64,000 bases of DNA from Pimelobacter simplex. Its GTDB lineage: Bacteria > Actinomycetota > Actinomycetes > Propionibacteriales > Nocardioidaceae. Below, piece after piece: positions 34,249 through 42,206 of the stretch. The notes under the pieces were generated by a model that did not search any database, was not told the DNA's origin, and saw only the letters and a program-made list of their open reading frames with translations. The DNA is taken from NCBI RefSeq assembly GCF_024662235.1, contig NZ_CP096276.1, positions 6,026,924-6,090,923 on the forward strand, given 5' to 3'. A program made the position numbers and the translations under genes. The stretch's first letter is position 1, and each line of letters starts with the position of its first letter.

Positions 34249-34264
34249 TCAAACACGTGTTCGA
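34249..34264. promoter_or_regulatory. LexA (SOS) box proximal to lexA
   Basis: TCAAACACGTGTTCGA matches the actinobacterial SOS box TCGAAC-N4-GTTCGA with one mismatch. It is 88 bases upstream of the lexA ATG on the opposite strand. Confidence 0.8.
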
Positions 34265-34307
34265 ACGGGCGTGTCGGCTCTTGCCTGCGCGAGCCGGCCG
34301 GAGACTC

Positions 34308-34391
34308 TCGAACGGATTTTCGAACGAGGGCTGGATTTGTTCGAACACATGATCTAGTCTCGTACACACGTTCGATCGAACACCTGATCGA
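34308..34391. promoter_or_regulatory. Cluster of four LexA-like boxes upstream of the LysM gene
   Basis: Four 16-bp sites: TCGAACGGATTTTCGA (34308-34323), TCGAACACATGATCTA (34341-34356), TCGTACACACGTTCGA (34360-34375) and TCGAACACCTGATCGA (34376-34391). Each has one or two mismatches to TCGAAC-N4-GTTCGA, and the last two abut. The cluster ends 64 bases before the LysM-protein ATG, predicting tight, cooperative SOS control of that gene. Confidence 0.75.
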
Positions 34392-34455
34392 GACGACTTC
34401 CGTCGGACCCCCTGACTACAAACAGGGATCCGTCCACTTCCCCCGGAGGTTCACC

Positions 34456-34833
34456 ATGAGCACCGTCACCCTTGCCCCGCGCGTCGCCCCCGCCCGTCGT
34501 ACGGCTGCGCCTGCCGTGCGCCGTACCGGACAGGTCCGGCTGACCCGCCGTGGACGCCTCGTGGTCTTCCTCTTCGCGCTCACCGCGGTCGTCGTCGCCG
34601 CGATCTGGCTCGCCGCCGGCTCCGCCGCCTCCCGCGACGCCGCCCCGGCGCCCGCCGAGGTCGACGTCATCACCGTCGCCCCCGGCGACACCCTGTGGGA
34701 CATCGCCAGCGACGCCGCCGCCACGACCGGCGACGACGTGCGCGACATGATGCAGCGCATCGAGCAGCTCAACGCGCTGGACGGCGGCACCGTCTACGTC
34801 GGCCAGGACCTCCGCGTCCCCGCCGACAGCTGA
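34456..34833 (+). CDS. LysM membrane protein, probable SOS cell-division inhibitor (YneA/DivS-like)
   Basis: A 125-residue protein: basic N-terminus, one transmembrane helix at about 34-55 (LVVFLFALTAVVVAAIWLAA), and a C-terminal LysM domain (ITVAPGDTLWDIASDAA to GQDLRVPADS) that would sit outside and bind peptidoglycan. GGAGG precedes the ATG. It is divergent from lexA with LexA-like boxes between, the same arrangement as yneA in Bacillus and the SOS division inhibitor divS near lexA in Corynebacterium. The inhibitor role is inferred from context and architecture. Confidence 0.85.
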   Translation: MSTVTLAPRVAPARRTAAPAVRRTGQVRLTRRGRLVVFLFALTAVVVAAIWLAAGSAASRDAAPAPAEVDVITVAPGDTLWDIASDAAATTGDDVRDMMQRIEQLNALDGGTVYVGQDLRVPADS

Positions 34834-34889
34834 GCCGCCACCTGAACTTCTCCGCTGACTCGACCCCAGCGGAGTTGGGGAAGACGAGG

Positions 34890-34940
34890 GGCGGGATCCG
34901 GTCGACCGACCTCACCCGGATCCCGCCGCTCGCGTTTTTG
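34890..34940 (+). terminator. Rho-independent terminator after the LysM gene
   Basis: GGCGGGATCCGG pairs perfectly with CCGGATCCCGCC (34916-34927) around a 14-base loop, and a TTTTT run follows at 34935-34939. One of the few hairpins here with a U-tract. Confidence 0.8.
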
Positions 34941-34941
34941 G

Positions 34942-35012
34942 GCGCGAGCGCGTCTTCGGCGCTCCTGGGCGGCAGCAAGCTGCCGGGAGAGCGCCTCTCG
35001 ACGCGCTGCCGC
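34942..35012 (-). repeat. Dispersed palindromic repeat, copy 3 (inverted)
   Basis: A 71-bp copy, inverted relative to 23528-23596 and 23661-23729, about 11 kb away. The outer arms AGCGCGTC and GACGCGCT and the central GGCAGC-AA-GCTGCC are kept, while the loops between arms differ, as expected if the fold rather than the sequence is conserved. Confidence 0.75.
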
Positions 35013-35232
35013 GCTCGCAGTTGTCGTCCGCGCGGTGCCGGGTTGCTGGGCGGCCAGACCGGGGCAGGCCGCGTGGGTCGGGGCGCAACCCCTGCCGCAC
35101 CCTGCCGGGCCGCTCCGGGCCCCAACCCCTGCCGGGCCGCTCCGGGCGCGCCTCTGCCGAGTCGGGCGGGGGGAACGCGGGCTCGAGCCCTGGCTGCGGG
35201 TCCGAGCCCGGGCCGGGCGGCCGGGCCGACCG

Positions 35233-35571
35233 TCAGCGAGCGGCGCGCTTGCCGCCCTTGGGGGCGTCGGGGTCGCGCTTGGGCTTCGGGTCCGGCGCGG
35301 AGGTCAGGCCGAGTGCCCGCGAGAACCGCGCGGCCAGCATGAACGCCAGGAACAGGCAGAGCATGGCGCCCGCCGAGGCGACCACGAGCAGCGCCCAGGC
35401 GCCGGTCTTGTCGTCGTGGCGGGCGGTCGCGCCGAAGTCGATGGCGGCGAGGACCAGGTACCCCCAGGCGACCAGGGCGAACGTGATCCCGGCCGCGAGC
35501 AGGAGCAGGGCAGGGCGGAATCGCGCCTTCGTCCGATCGCCGGCCCGCTTTCCTCCTGCCACGGCGGTCAT
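35233..35571 (-). CDS. Small two-helix membrane protein, function unknown
   Basis: A 112-residue protein starting MTAVAGGKRAGDRTKAR. Two hydrophobic segments (PALLLLAAGITFALVAWGYL and WALLVVASAGAMLCLFLAFM) and a basic, Pro/Lys/Asp-rich C-terminal tail. Resembles the small integral membrane proteins common beside lexA/nrdR in this group; no named family. Ribosome-binding site weak. Confidence 0.7.
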   Translation of the reverse strand: MTAVAGGKRAGDRTKARFRPALLLLAAGITFALVAWGYLVLAAIDFGATARHDDKTGAWALLVVASAGAMLCLFLAFMLAARFSRALGLTSAPDPKPKRDPDAPKGGKRAAR

Positions 35572-35798
35572 TGTTGCTGATGGGTGGGTGGAATGGGTCG
35601 GCAACCCTCCGTCTAGGGCGCACCTCGTCGATCCACAGGCTCCCCGGAGGCCCTCGAACCGCCCTCCCGACCCCCTCCGCGGACGACGTCCAGACCGGTC
35701 CCGCACCCAAATCCCGCCGTGTTTCAGGCGTGCTGAGCGGGTCCGCGCGACAGGCCGGGGCGCGGTCTTGCGTCCGTCGTGCCCGGGGCGTACGGTTA

Positions 35799-35845
35799 CC
35801 ACTACATCTAGTAGTTACAACGATGTAGTTCTCCACATATAGGTC
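35799..35845. promoter_or_regulatory. Tandem NrdR boxes
   Basis: CCACTACATCTAGTAG (35799-35814) and TCTCCACATATAGGTC (35830-35845) align to each other at 8 of 10 core positions (CTACATCTAG versus CCACATATAG) with a 31-base offset, the paired-box spacing known for NrdR. They lie about 93-139 bases before the nrdR ATG, indicating autoregulation of nrdR-nrdJ. Confidence 0.7.
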
Positions 35846-35883
35846 CACAGGACCTGGCGTGAAGTACACAGAAACATCCTCGT

Positions 35884-35913
35884 TTGTGCACAGGGGAAGC
35901 CCCTTTGTCCACA
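35884..35913 (+). promoter_or_regulatory. DnaA-box-like pair in the nrdR leader
   Basis: TTGTGCACA (35884-35892) and TTGTCCACA (35905-35913) are in the same orientation, 21 bases apart, 25-54 bases before the nrdR ATG. TTGTCCACA is the preferred DnaA box in high-GC actinobacteria. Whether DnaA acts here is unproven. Confidence 0.45.
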
Positions 35914-35937
35914 AGCGCCGACTCGGGAGGAGGAACC

Positions 35938-36453
35938 ATGCACTGTCCGTACTGCAAGCACAACGACACCAAGGTCCTCGACTCCCGGGTATCCGAGGAC
36001 GGCTGCTCGATCCGGCGTCGCCGGGTCTGCCAGTCGCCTGCGTGCGAGAAGCGGTTCACGACCGTCGAGGCCATGCAGCTGACCGTGCTCAAGCGCTCCG
36101 GCGCGACCGAGCCGTTCACGCGCGACAAGGCCGTCGCCGGCGTCCGGAAGGCCTGCAAGGGCCGCCCGGTCGACGAGGACGACCTGGCCCGCCTGGGCCA
36201 GGAGGTCGAGGACCAGCTGCGACTCGCCGGCAGCCCCGAGATCGCGGCCCACGAGGTGGGCCTCGCGATCCTCTCGCCCCTGCGCCGCCTCGATGAGGTG
36301 GCCTATCTCCGCTTCGCCTCCGTCTACCGCGGGTTCGACTCCGCGGCGGACTTCGAGAACGAGATCGCCCTGCTGCGTGCCGAGCGCCAGCTGCAGAGCG
36401 AGTCGGGCGGAGCCCCGGGCGGTCTCGCGACCGCCTCAGCCCCGACGGGCTGA
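35938..36453 (+). CDS. nrdR: Transcriptional repressor NrdR
   Basis: A 171-residue ATP/dATP-sensing repressor of ribonucleotide reductase genes. Zinc-ribbon cysteines CPYC at the start and CQSPAC at about residues 31-36, followed by the ATP-cone ([20 protein letters not shown]). The second zinc-ribbon knuckle is C-x4-C, whereas the usual form is C-x2-C. A Ser/Gly/Ala tail of about 25 residues is longer than usual. GGAGGAGG precedes the ATG. Confidence 0.96.
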   Translation: MHCPYCKHNDTKVLDSRVSEDGCSIRRRRVCQSPACEKRFTTVEAMQLTVLKRSGATEPFTRDKAVAGVRKACKGRPVDEDDLARLGQEVEDQLRLAGSPEIAAHEVGLAILSPLRRLDEVAYLRFASVYRGFDSAADFENEIALLRAERQLQSESGGAPGGLATASAPTG

Positions 36454-36576
36454 CCACGAACGCCCGGCAGGTAGTGGGGAAGCTGCCTGCCGGGCCACCA
36501 CCCTTCCCCAAGAGCGCGCATCCATCGCCGCACCGCCGACCCCCGCCACGTCGCACACCAGGAGACCAGGAGAGTC

Positions 36577-39468
36577 ATGACCGAGACGGCCAGCAACCCG
36601 ACCGCCGCAGGCGCCGCATCCGGCAAGGGCCTGAAGATCGACCGCGTCTTCAGCACCGAGGGCACCCACCCCTACGACGAGATCACCTGGGAGCGTCGGG
36701 ACGTCGTCCAGACCAACTGGAAGACGGGCGAGACCGTCTTCGAGCAGCTCGGTGTGGAGTTCCCCGACTTCTGGTCGCTCAACGCCTCCACGATCGTCAC
36801 CACCAAGTACTTCCGCGGCGCGGTCGGCACCCCGGAGCGGGAGCGCGGCCTCAAGCAGCTCATCGACCGGGTCGTGTCGACGTACGTCAAGGCGGGCAAG
36901 GAGCACGGCTACTTCGCGAGCGTGGCGGACGCGGAGGTCTTCGAGCACGAGCTGACCTGGCTGCTCGTGCACCAGTACTTCTCCTTCAACTCCCCGGTGT
37001 GGTTCAACGTCGGCACGACCGCTCCCCAGCAGGTCTCCGCGTGCTTCATCCTCTCCGTCGACGACTCGATGGACTCGATCCTGAACTGGTACAAGGAAGA
37101 GGGCTTCATCTTCAAGGGCGGCTCCGGCGCCGGCCTGAACCTCTCCCGGATCCGCTCCTCCAAGGAGCTCCTCAGCAGCGGCGGTACGGCGTCCGGCCCG
37201 GTCTCCTTCATGCGCGGCGCCGACGCCTCGGCGGGCACCATCAAGTCGGGCGGCGCCACGCGTCGTGCGGCCAAGATGGTCGTCCTCGACGTCGACCACC
37301 CCGACATCGAGGAGTTCGTCGAGACCAAGTGGCGCGAGGAGGACAAGATCCGTGCCCTGCGCGACGCCGGCTACGACATGGACCTCGGTGGCAAGGACAT
37401 CACCTCGGTCCAGTACCAGAACGCCAACAACTCGGTGCGCGTCAACGACGAGTTCATGCGCGCCGTCGAGGCCGGCACCGACTTCGGCCTGCGCGCCCGG
37501 ATGACCGGCGAGGTCATCGAGACCGTCGACGCCCGCAGCCTGTTCCGCAAGATCAGCGAGGCCGCCTGGGCCTGCGCCGACCCGGGCCTGCAGTACGACG
37601 ACACGATCAACGCCTGGCACACCAACCCCGAGACCGGCCGGATCACCGCGTCCAACCCGTGCTCGGAGTACATGTCGCTCGACAACTCCTCGTGCAACCT
37701 CGCCTCGCTCAACCTGCTGAAGTTCCTGCGCGAGGACGACACCTTCGACGCCCCCCTGTTCGCGAAGGCCGTCGAGCTGATCATCACCGCGATGGACATC
37801 TCGATCTGCTTCGCCGACTTCCCGACCGAGCCCATCGGCGAGACCACCCGCGACTACCGCCAGCTCGGCATCGGCTACGCCAACCTCGGCGCGCTGCTCA
37901 TGGCCATGGGCCTGGGCTACGACTCCGAGGGTGGCCGCGCGATGGCCGCGACCGTCACCTCGCTGATGACCGGTACGTCGTACCGTCGTTCGGCCGAGCT
38001 CGCCGCGATCGTCGGCCCCTACGCCGGCTACGCCCGCAACGCCGAGGCCCACCAGCGCGTCATGCGCAAGCACCAGGCGGCCAACGACGACGTCCGTACG
38101 CTCCACATCGCCGACGCCGAGGTCCACAAGCTGGCCACCGAGGAGTGGGCCCAGGTCGTCGAGCTCGGCAAGACCAATGGCTTCCGCAACGCCCAGGCCT
38201 CCGTGCTCGCGCCGACCGGCACCATCGGCTTCATGATGGACTGCGACACCACCGGCATCGAGCCCGACTTCTCCCTGGTGAAGTTCAAGAAGCTCGTCGG
38301 CGGCGGCTCGCTGCAGATCGTCAACCAGACCATCCCGCGCGCCCTCAAGAAGCTGGGCTACGACAGCGAGAAGGTCGAGGCGATCGTCGCCTACATCGGC
38401 GAGCACGGCCACGTCGTCGACGCCCCCGGCCTCAAGCCGGAGCACTACGAGATCTTCGACACCGCCATGGGTGAGCGCTCGCTCAAGCCGATGGGCCACG
38501 TCCTGATGATGGCCGCCTGCCAGCCCTTCCTCTCCGGCGCCATCTCCAAGACGGTCAACCTGCCCGAGTCGGCCTCCGTCGAGGACATCGAGCAGATCTA
38601 CCTCGAGTCGTGGAAGCTCGGCCTCAAGGCCACCGCGATCTACCGCGACAACTGCAAGGTCGGCCAGCCCCTGGCCGACGGCGGCGGCAAGGCCAAGAAG
38701 GACGCCGCCGACGCTGCCGACGCCGCTGCCGAGGGCAAGGTCGTCGAGAAGGTCGTCGAGAAGATCGTCTACGCCCCCACCCGCAAGCGCCTCCCGAAGT
38801 CCCGCCAGGCCCGCACCACGTCGTTCACCGTGGCCGGCGCCGAGGGCTATATGACCTCGGGCGCCCACGACGACAACGCCCTCGGCGAGATCTTCCTCAA
38901 GCTCGGCAAGCAGGGCTCCACCCTGGCCGGCGTGATGGACGCCTTCTCGATCGCCGTCTCCATCGGCCTCCAGTACGGCGTCCCGCTCGAGACCTACGTC
39001 TCGAAGTTCACCAACCTCCGCTTCGAGCCCGCCGGCCTCACCGACGACCCGGACGTCCGGATGGCGCAGTCGATCATGGACTACGTCTTCCGTCGCCTGG
39101 CCCTGGACTACCTGTCCTTCGACGAGCGCGCCGCCCTCGGCATCTACTCCGCCGACGAGCGCCAGCGCCACCTCGAGACCGGCTCGTACGAGCCCGTCGA
39201 GGAGACCGGCAACGCCTCCGAGCTCGTCGACACCGCCCCCGTCGCCAAGACCGCCCCGGTCGAGGCCGAGGTCGTCGAGGTCGCCGACGAGGACCCCCTC
39301 GCCGGCGCCCCCGAGGTCAAGGTCGCCAAGACCACGGCCGAGCTCCTCGAGCAGATCACCGGCCACGCGGTCGACAGCCCGCTGTGCATGACCTGCGGCA
39401 CGAAGATGCGGCCGGCCGGCTCGTGCTACGTGTGCGAGGGCTGCGGCAGCACCAGCGGCTGCAGCTGA
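36577..39468 (+). CDS. nrdJ: Class II (adenosylcobalamin-dependent) ribonucleotide reductase NrdJ
   Basis: A 963-residue enzyme reducing ribonucleotides to deoxyribonucleotides using a cobalamin-generated thiyl radical. Cys156 (SACFIL) is a redox cysteine; Cys362 in NPCSEYMSLDNSSCN is the thiyl-radical loop; GGSGAGLNLSRIRS and QANNSVRVN-like segments shape the active site. The C-terminus has an acidic linker and a zinc-finger tail (CMTCGTKM, CYVCEGCGS). AGGAGA precedes the ATG. It lies 123 bases after nrdR and is probably in one transcription unit. No B12 riboswitch is evident upstream. Confidence 0.97.
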   Translation: MTETASNPTAAGAASGKGLKIDRVFSTEGTHPYDEITWERRDVVQTNWKTGETVFEQLGVEFPDFWSLNASTIVTTKYFRGAVGTPERERGLKQLIDRVVSTYVKAGKEHGYFASVADAEVFEHELTWLLVHQYFSFNSPVWFNVGTTAPQQVSACFILSVDDSMDSILNWYKEEGFIFKGGSGAGLNLSRIRSSKELLSSGGTASGPVSFMRGADASAGTIKSGGATRRAAKMVVLDVDHPDIEEFVETKWREEDKIRALRDAGYDMDLGGKDITSVQYQNANNSVRVNDEFMRAVEAGTDFGLRARMTGEVIETVDARSLFRKISEAAWACADPGLQYDDTINAWHTNPETGRITASNPCSEYMSLDNSSCNLASLNLLKFLREDDTFDAPLFAKAVELIITAMDISICFADFPTEPIGETTRDYRQLGIGYANLGALLMAMGLGYDSEGGRAMAATVTSLMTGTSYRRSAELAAIVGPYAGYARNAEAHQRVMRKHQAANDDVRTLHIADAEVHKLATEEWAQVVELGKTNGFRNAQASVLAPTGTIGFMMDCDTTGIEPDFSLVKFKKLVGGGSLQIVNQTIPRALKKLGYDSEKVEAIVAYIGEHGHVVDAPGLKPEHYEIFDTAMGERSLKPMGHVLMMAACQPFLSGAISKTVNLPESASVEDIEQIYLESWKLGLKATAIYRDNCKVGQPLADGGGKAKKDAADAADAAAEGKVVEKVVEKIVYAPTRKRLPKSRQARTTSFTVAGAEGYMTSGAHDDNALGEIFLKLGKQGSTLAGVMDAFSIAVSIGLQYGVPLETYVSKFTNLRFEPAGLTDDPDVRMAQSIMDYVFRRLALDYLSFDERAALGIYSADERQRHLETGSYEPVEETGNASELVDTAPVAKTAPVEAEVVEVADEDPLAGAPEVKVAKTTAELLEQITGHAVDSPLCMTCGTKMRPAGSCYVCEGCGSTSGCS

Positions 39469-39479
39469 GCCAGTACGTC

Positions 39480-39516
39480 CAACGGCCCGGTCCCTCAGTG
39501 AGGGGCCGGGCCGTTG
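39480..39516. terminator. Long hairpin terminator after nrdJ
   Basis: CAACGGCCCGG-CCCTC and GAGGG-CCGGGCCGTTG form a stem of about 16 pairs with one mismatch and an AGT loop, 11 bases after the nrdJ stop. It also overlaps the 3' end of the convergent gene at 39495. Confidence 0.7.
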
Positions 39517-39896
39517 TGCTGTGAGAGCGGAGGGGGCGGCCCGGCCGGCGTCGTCGAACGTTCGCTGGTGATCAGCACCACCGCGAGACCGAGGACGCCG
39601 AGCAGTGCGAGTGCGGGCAGACGCGGATCGGCGACCTCCGCGTCGTGGTTCCGCGCTTCCTCGAGCTGCTTGGAGATCAGTTCGAGGTACTTGTTGGCGG
39701 ACCACCCGTTGACGACCGCCTGTTGCGGTGCGCCGTCGGCGAGCCCGTTGTTGCGGTCGTCGTCGGACTCGATGGTGCCGCGCGCGTTGCCGAAGGACGG
39801 CGCGTCGTCGTCCGGGGCCATCACAAACCACACGGCGACGGCGGCGAGGACGAGGATGCCGCCGACGATGCGGCGGGTGACGAGGTGGATGCTCAC
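39495..39896 (-). CDS. Small membrane protein with two terminal helices, function unknown
   Basis: A 133-residue protein: N-terminal helix IVGGILVLAAVAVWFVMA, a hydrophilic middle (NKYLELISKQLEEARNHDAE), a second helix LPALALLGVLGLAVVLIT and a Pro-rich tail (TTPAGPPPPLSQHNGPAPH) whose codons overlap the nrdJ terminator. GGAG precedes the GTG. No family recognised. Confidence 0.7.
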   Translation of the reverse strand: MSIHLVTRRIVGGILVLAAVAVWFVMAPDDDAPSFGNARGTIESDDDRNNGLADGAPQQAVVNGWSANKYLELISKQLEEARNHDAEVADPRLPALALLGVLGLAVVLITSERSTTPAGPPPPLSQHNGPAPH

Positions 39897-39995
39897 GGGG
39901 ACTCCGGATCGGGTGGGGGGCTGAGGGGTGCGCCAACCTACAACGGTGCTCTGCCGCCGCGCGGCCGTTTCGGCCGGGCCGTGGGGGATCCCTCC

Positions 39996-40895
39996 CTAGG
40001 CGTGGCTTCCGGCGCCACTGGTCCCGTACGGCGCCTCACCCACCACGAACTCCCGGAACCGCTCCGCCGCCGGCTCCAGCCCCCGATCCGTCCGCCACGT
40101 CATCCCCACGCTGCGCCGCGCGTTCGCCCCGGTGAGCGCGATGCCGACGGTGCCGGAGACCCCCGCGAACGCCTCCGGTACGACGGCCACCCCGAGCCCC
40201 GCAGCGACCAGACCTTCGATGGTCGCGAGATCGGCGCTCTCGAAGGACACGGGCAGGGTGATGCCGGCGTCGGTGAGGAGGCGGTCGACGAGGGTGCGGA
40301 AGCCGAAGCCGAGGGGGGTGGTGACGAGCTCTTCGGAGGTGAGGTCGCGCAGGTCGATGCGCTTGCGGGTGCGGAGGCGGTGGGTGGGCGGGACGATGAG
40401 GACGAGGCGTTCGTGCTGGAGCGTGATCCAGCCGAAGTCACCGTCGGGGCGGCCGGAGGTGATGGCGAGGTCGACGGTGCCGGCGTTGAGGTCGCGGAGC
40501 ATGGCGTGGGCGGGTTCTTGGGAGAGCTCGACGCGGACGCCGGGGGCCTGGTGGTGGAAGCCGCGGAGGATGCGGGGGACCAGGGAGGTCGCCATGGAGT
40601 CGAGGAAGGCGAGGCGGACGATGCCGCGGTCGGGGTCGAGGCGGGTCTCGATCTCGGTGGTCATCTGGCGGTAGCGGGCGACGAGGTCGCGGGCGGCGTC
40701 GACGACGAAGGCGCCGTTGGGGGTGGTGGTGAGGCCGTCGGGCACGCGCTCGAAGAGGCGTACGCCGAGCTCGTCCTCGGCGCGCGCGAGGGCTCGGGAG
40801 AGCGTGGGTTGGGTGACGCCGAGGATCGCGGCGGTGTCGGTCACGTGCTGGTGGTCGGCCAGTGCGACCAGCCACTCGAGGTCTCGGATGCGCAC
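39996..40895 (-). CDS. LysR-family transcriptional regulator
   Basis: A 299-residue LTTR. N-terminal HTH MRIRDLEWLVALADHQHVTD to RALARAEDELGVRLFER, then the periplasmic-binding-like effector domain (VRLAFLDSMATSLVPRIL, VDLAITSGRPDGDFGW). Divergent from an MFS transporter with a T-N11-A palindrome between, so it probably controls the transporter and itself. Effector unknown. Confidence 0.93.
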   Translation of the reverse strand: MRIRDLEWLVALADHQHVTDTAAILGVTQPTLSRALARAEDELGVRLFERVPDGLTTTPNGAFVVDAARDLVARYRQMTTEIETRLDPDRGIVRLAFLDSMATSLVPRILRGFHHQAPGVRVELSQEPAHAMLRDLNAGTVDLAITSGRPDGDFGWITLQHERLVLIVPPTHRLRTRKRIDLRDLTSEELVTTPLGFGFRTLVDRLLTDAGITLPVSFESADLATIEGLVAAGLGVAVVPEAFAGVSGTVGIALTGANARRSVGMTWRTDRGLEPAAERFREFVVGEAPYGTSGAGSHA

Positions 40896-40904
40896 GCGAC
40901 GAGA

Positions 40905-40919
40905 ATACGCGAAGCGTAT
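40905..40919. promoter_or_regulatory. LysR operator, ATACGC-GAA-GCGTAT
   Basis: A perfect 15-bp palindrome containing the T-N11-A LysR-type core, 10 bases from the lysR start and 58 bases before the MFS start. Confidence 0.65.
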
Positions 40920-40976
40920 GGAGGGCCAGCGTGGATCGCATTAGACGCATGACCGTGGACGGCGCACGCTGGTCGG

Positions 40977-42206
40977 GTGCATGAGGGACATCTGCGTGGA
41001 TCGGCCGCGTACCGGCGGACCATGGCGGCGATGGTGTGTGCGGGGATGGTCACCTTCGTCCTGCTGTACGACACCCAGGCGCTGCTGCCCGCCTTCCACG
41101 ACGACTTCGGGGTGACGCCGGCGCAGGCGACCTTGTCGATGTCGCTGACCACGGCGGGACTGGCGCTGGGGCTGCTGGTCGCGGGGCCGGCATCCGAGGT
41201 GGTCGGGCGGACCCGGATGATCGTCGGTGCGGTCTGGCTGTCGAGCCTGGTCGCGCTGCTGTGCCCGTTCGCGTGGTCGTGGGATGCCCTGCTGGTGCTG
41301 CGGTTCGTCGAGGGTCTGGTGCTGGCGGGGCTGCCGGCGGTGGCGACGGCGTACCTCCGTGAGGAGCTGCACGCGTCGGCGCAGGCGCGGGCGGCCGGCG
41401 TCTACATCGGCGGTACGGCGCTCGGCGGCATGGTGGGCCGGGTGCTGACCGCGCCGGTGACCGAGGCGCTCGACTGGCGCTGGGGTCTCGGTGCGGCCGC
41501 GGTGCTGAGCCTGGTCTGCGCGGTCGCGGTGACGCTGACCCTGCCGCCGTCCCGCAACTTCCGGGGACGCCGGCGCCAGGAGCTCGCGCTGGGGGAGATG
41601 TCGCGGGCGGCGCTGGCCGATCCCGTCCTGCGCCGCCTGTACGTCGTCGGGGCGTGCTCGGTGGGCGCGCTGGTGGTGGTGTTCAACGCGCTCGGCTTCC
41701 GGCTGGTCGGGGGACCGCACCATCTCGGTCTGGGGGCGATCAGCCTGCTCTACCTGGTCTACCCGCTCGGGTCGGTCAGTGCGGCGGTCTCCGGCGCCTG
41801 GGCCGACCGGGTCGGACGGCGGGCGGTGCTGCCGGTGGGCTGTGCCGTCGCGATCGCGGGCGTCGCCCTCACCGTCCCGCACAGCCTGGTCGCGATCGTG
41901 GCCGGACTGGCGTGCCTGGCCATGGGCTTCTTCGTGGTCCACGGCATCGCGAGCGGCTGGGTCGCGGTGCGGGCCCACGCAGCCGGTGCGAGCGCGAGCC
42001 AGGCGGCCGCGTTCTACCTCTGCGCCTACTACGTCGGCTCGTCGGTGTTCGGCAGCCTCGGGGCGAGCGCGTGGTCGACGTACGGATGGGTGGGACCGGC
42101 GGTGCTGGCGCTCGGGCTGCTCGCGGTCGTCGGGGTGCTCGGCCTGGACCTGCGGCACGTGCCCGCGATCACAGCGGTGCCGATGTCCAGTGCGACTGCT
42201 CGTTAG
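40977..42206 (+). CDS. MFS transporter
   Basis: A 409-residue protein with 12 predicted helices. The cytoplasmic loop 2-3 signature reads GPASEVVGRTRMIVGAV and its counterpart GAWADRVGRRAVLPVG marks the second half. The family resembles YnfM/arabinose-efflux-like exporters of the LysR-paired type. GTG 40977 is the first in-frame start; the first helix begins about 18 residues in. Substrate unknown. Confidence 0.9.
   Translation: MHEGHLRGSAAYRRTMAAMVCAGMVTFVLLYDTQALLPAFHDDFGVTPAQATLSMSLTTAGLALGLLVAGPASEVVGRTRMIVGAVWLSSLVALLCPFAWSWDALLVLRFVEGLVLAGLPAVATAYLREELHASAQARAAGVYIGGTALGGMVGRVLTAPVTEALDWRWGLGAAAVLSLVCAVAVTLTLPPSRNFRGRRRQELALGEMSRAALADPVLRRLYVVGACSVGALVVVFNALGFRLVGGPHHLGLGAISLLYLVYPLGSVSAAVSGAWADRVGRRAVLPVGCAVAIAGVALTVPHSLVAIVAGLACLAMGFFVVHGIASGWVAVRAHAAGASASQAAAFYLCAYYVGSSVFGSLGASAWSTYGWVGPAVLALGLLAVVGVLGLDLRHVPAITAVPMSSATAR

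Larger units (their letters stand above)
34834..35232. other. Gene-free region with terminator, dispersed repeat and short tandem repeat
   Basis: No convincing gene in 399 bp. It holds the terminator at 34890-34940, dispersed repeat copy 3 (34942-35012) and a 21-base unit CCTGCCGGGCCGCTCCGGGC (first 20 bases shown) present twice at about 35101 and 35129. Otherwise only very GC-rich sequence. Confidence 0.6.
35572..35937. other. Regulatory region upstream of nrdR
   Basis: No gene in 366 bp. The right half has lower GC and carries NrdR-box-like and DnaA-box-like sites (listed separately), plus a small AGGGG-AAG-CCCCT hairpin at about 35892-35904 in the presumed leader. The left half shows nothing I can interpret. 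Confidence 0.6.

Noticed and set aside
35101..35150. Short tandem repeat as an origin or iteron array
   Set aside because: Just two copies of a GC-rich 21-base unit; no AT-rich region or DnaA boxes at that place.
35572..35937. B12 riboswitch before nrdR-nrdJ
   Set aside because: No recognisable B12-box; palindromes there fit NrdR and DnaA sites better.
36436..39936. 1166-codon minus-strand open frame opposite nrdJ
   Set aside because: Antisense shadow of nrdJ with a repetitive Val/Leu/Asp composition and no recognisable domain.
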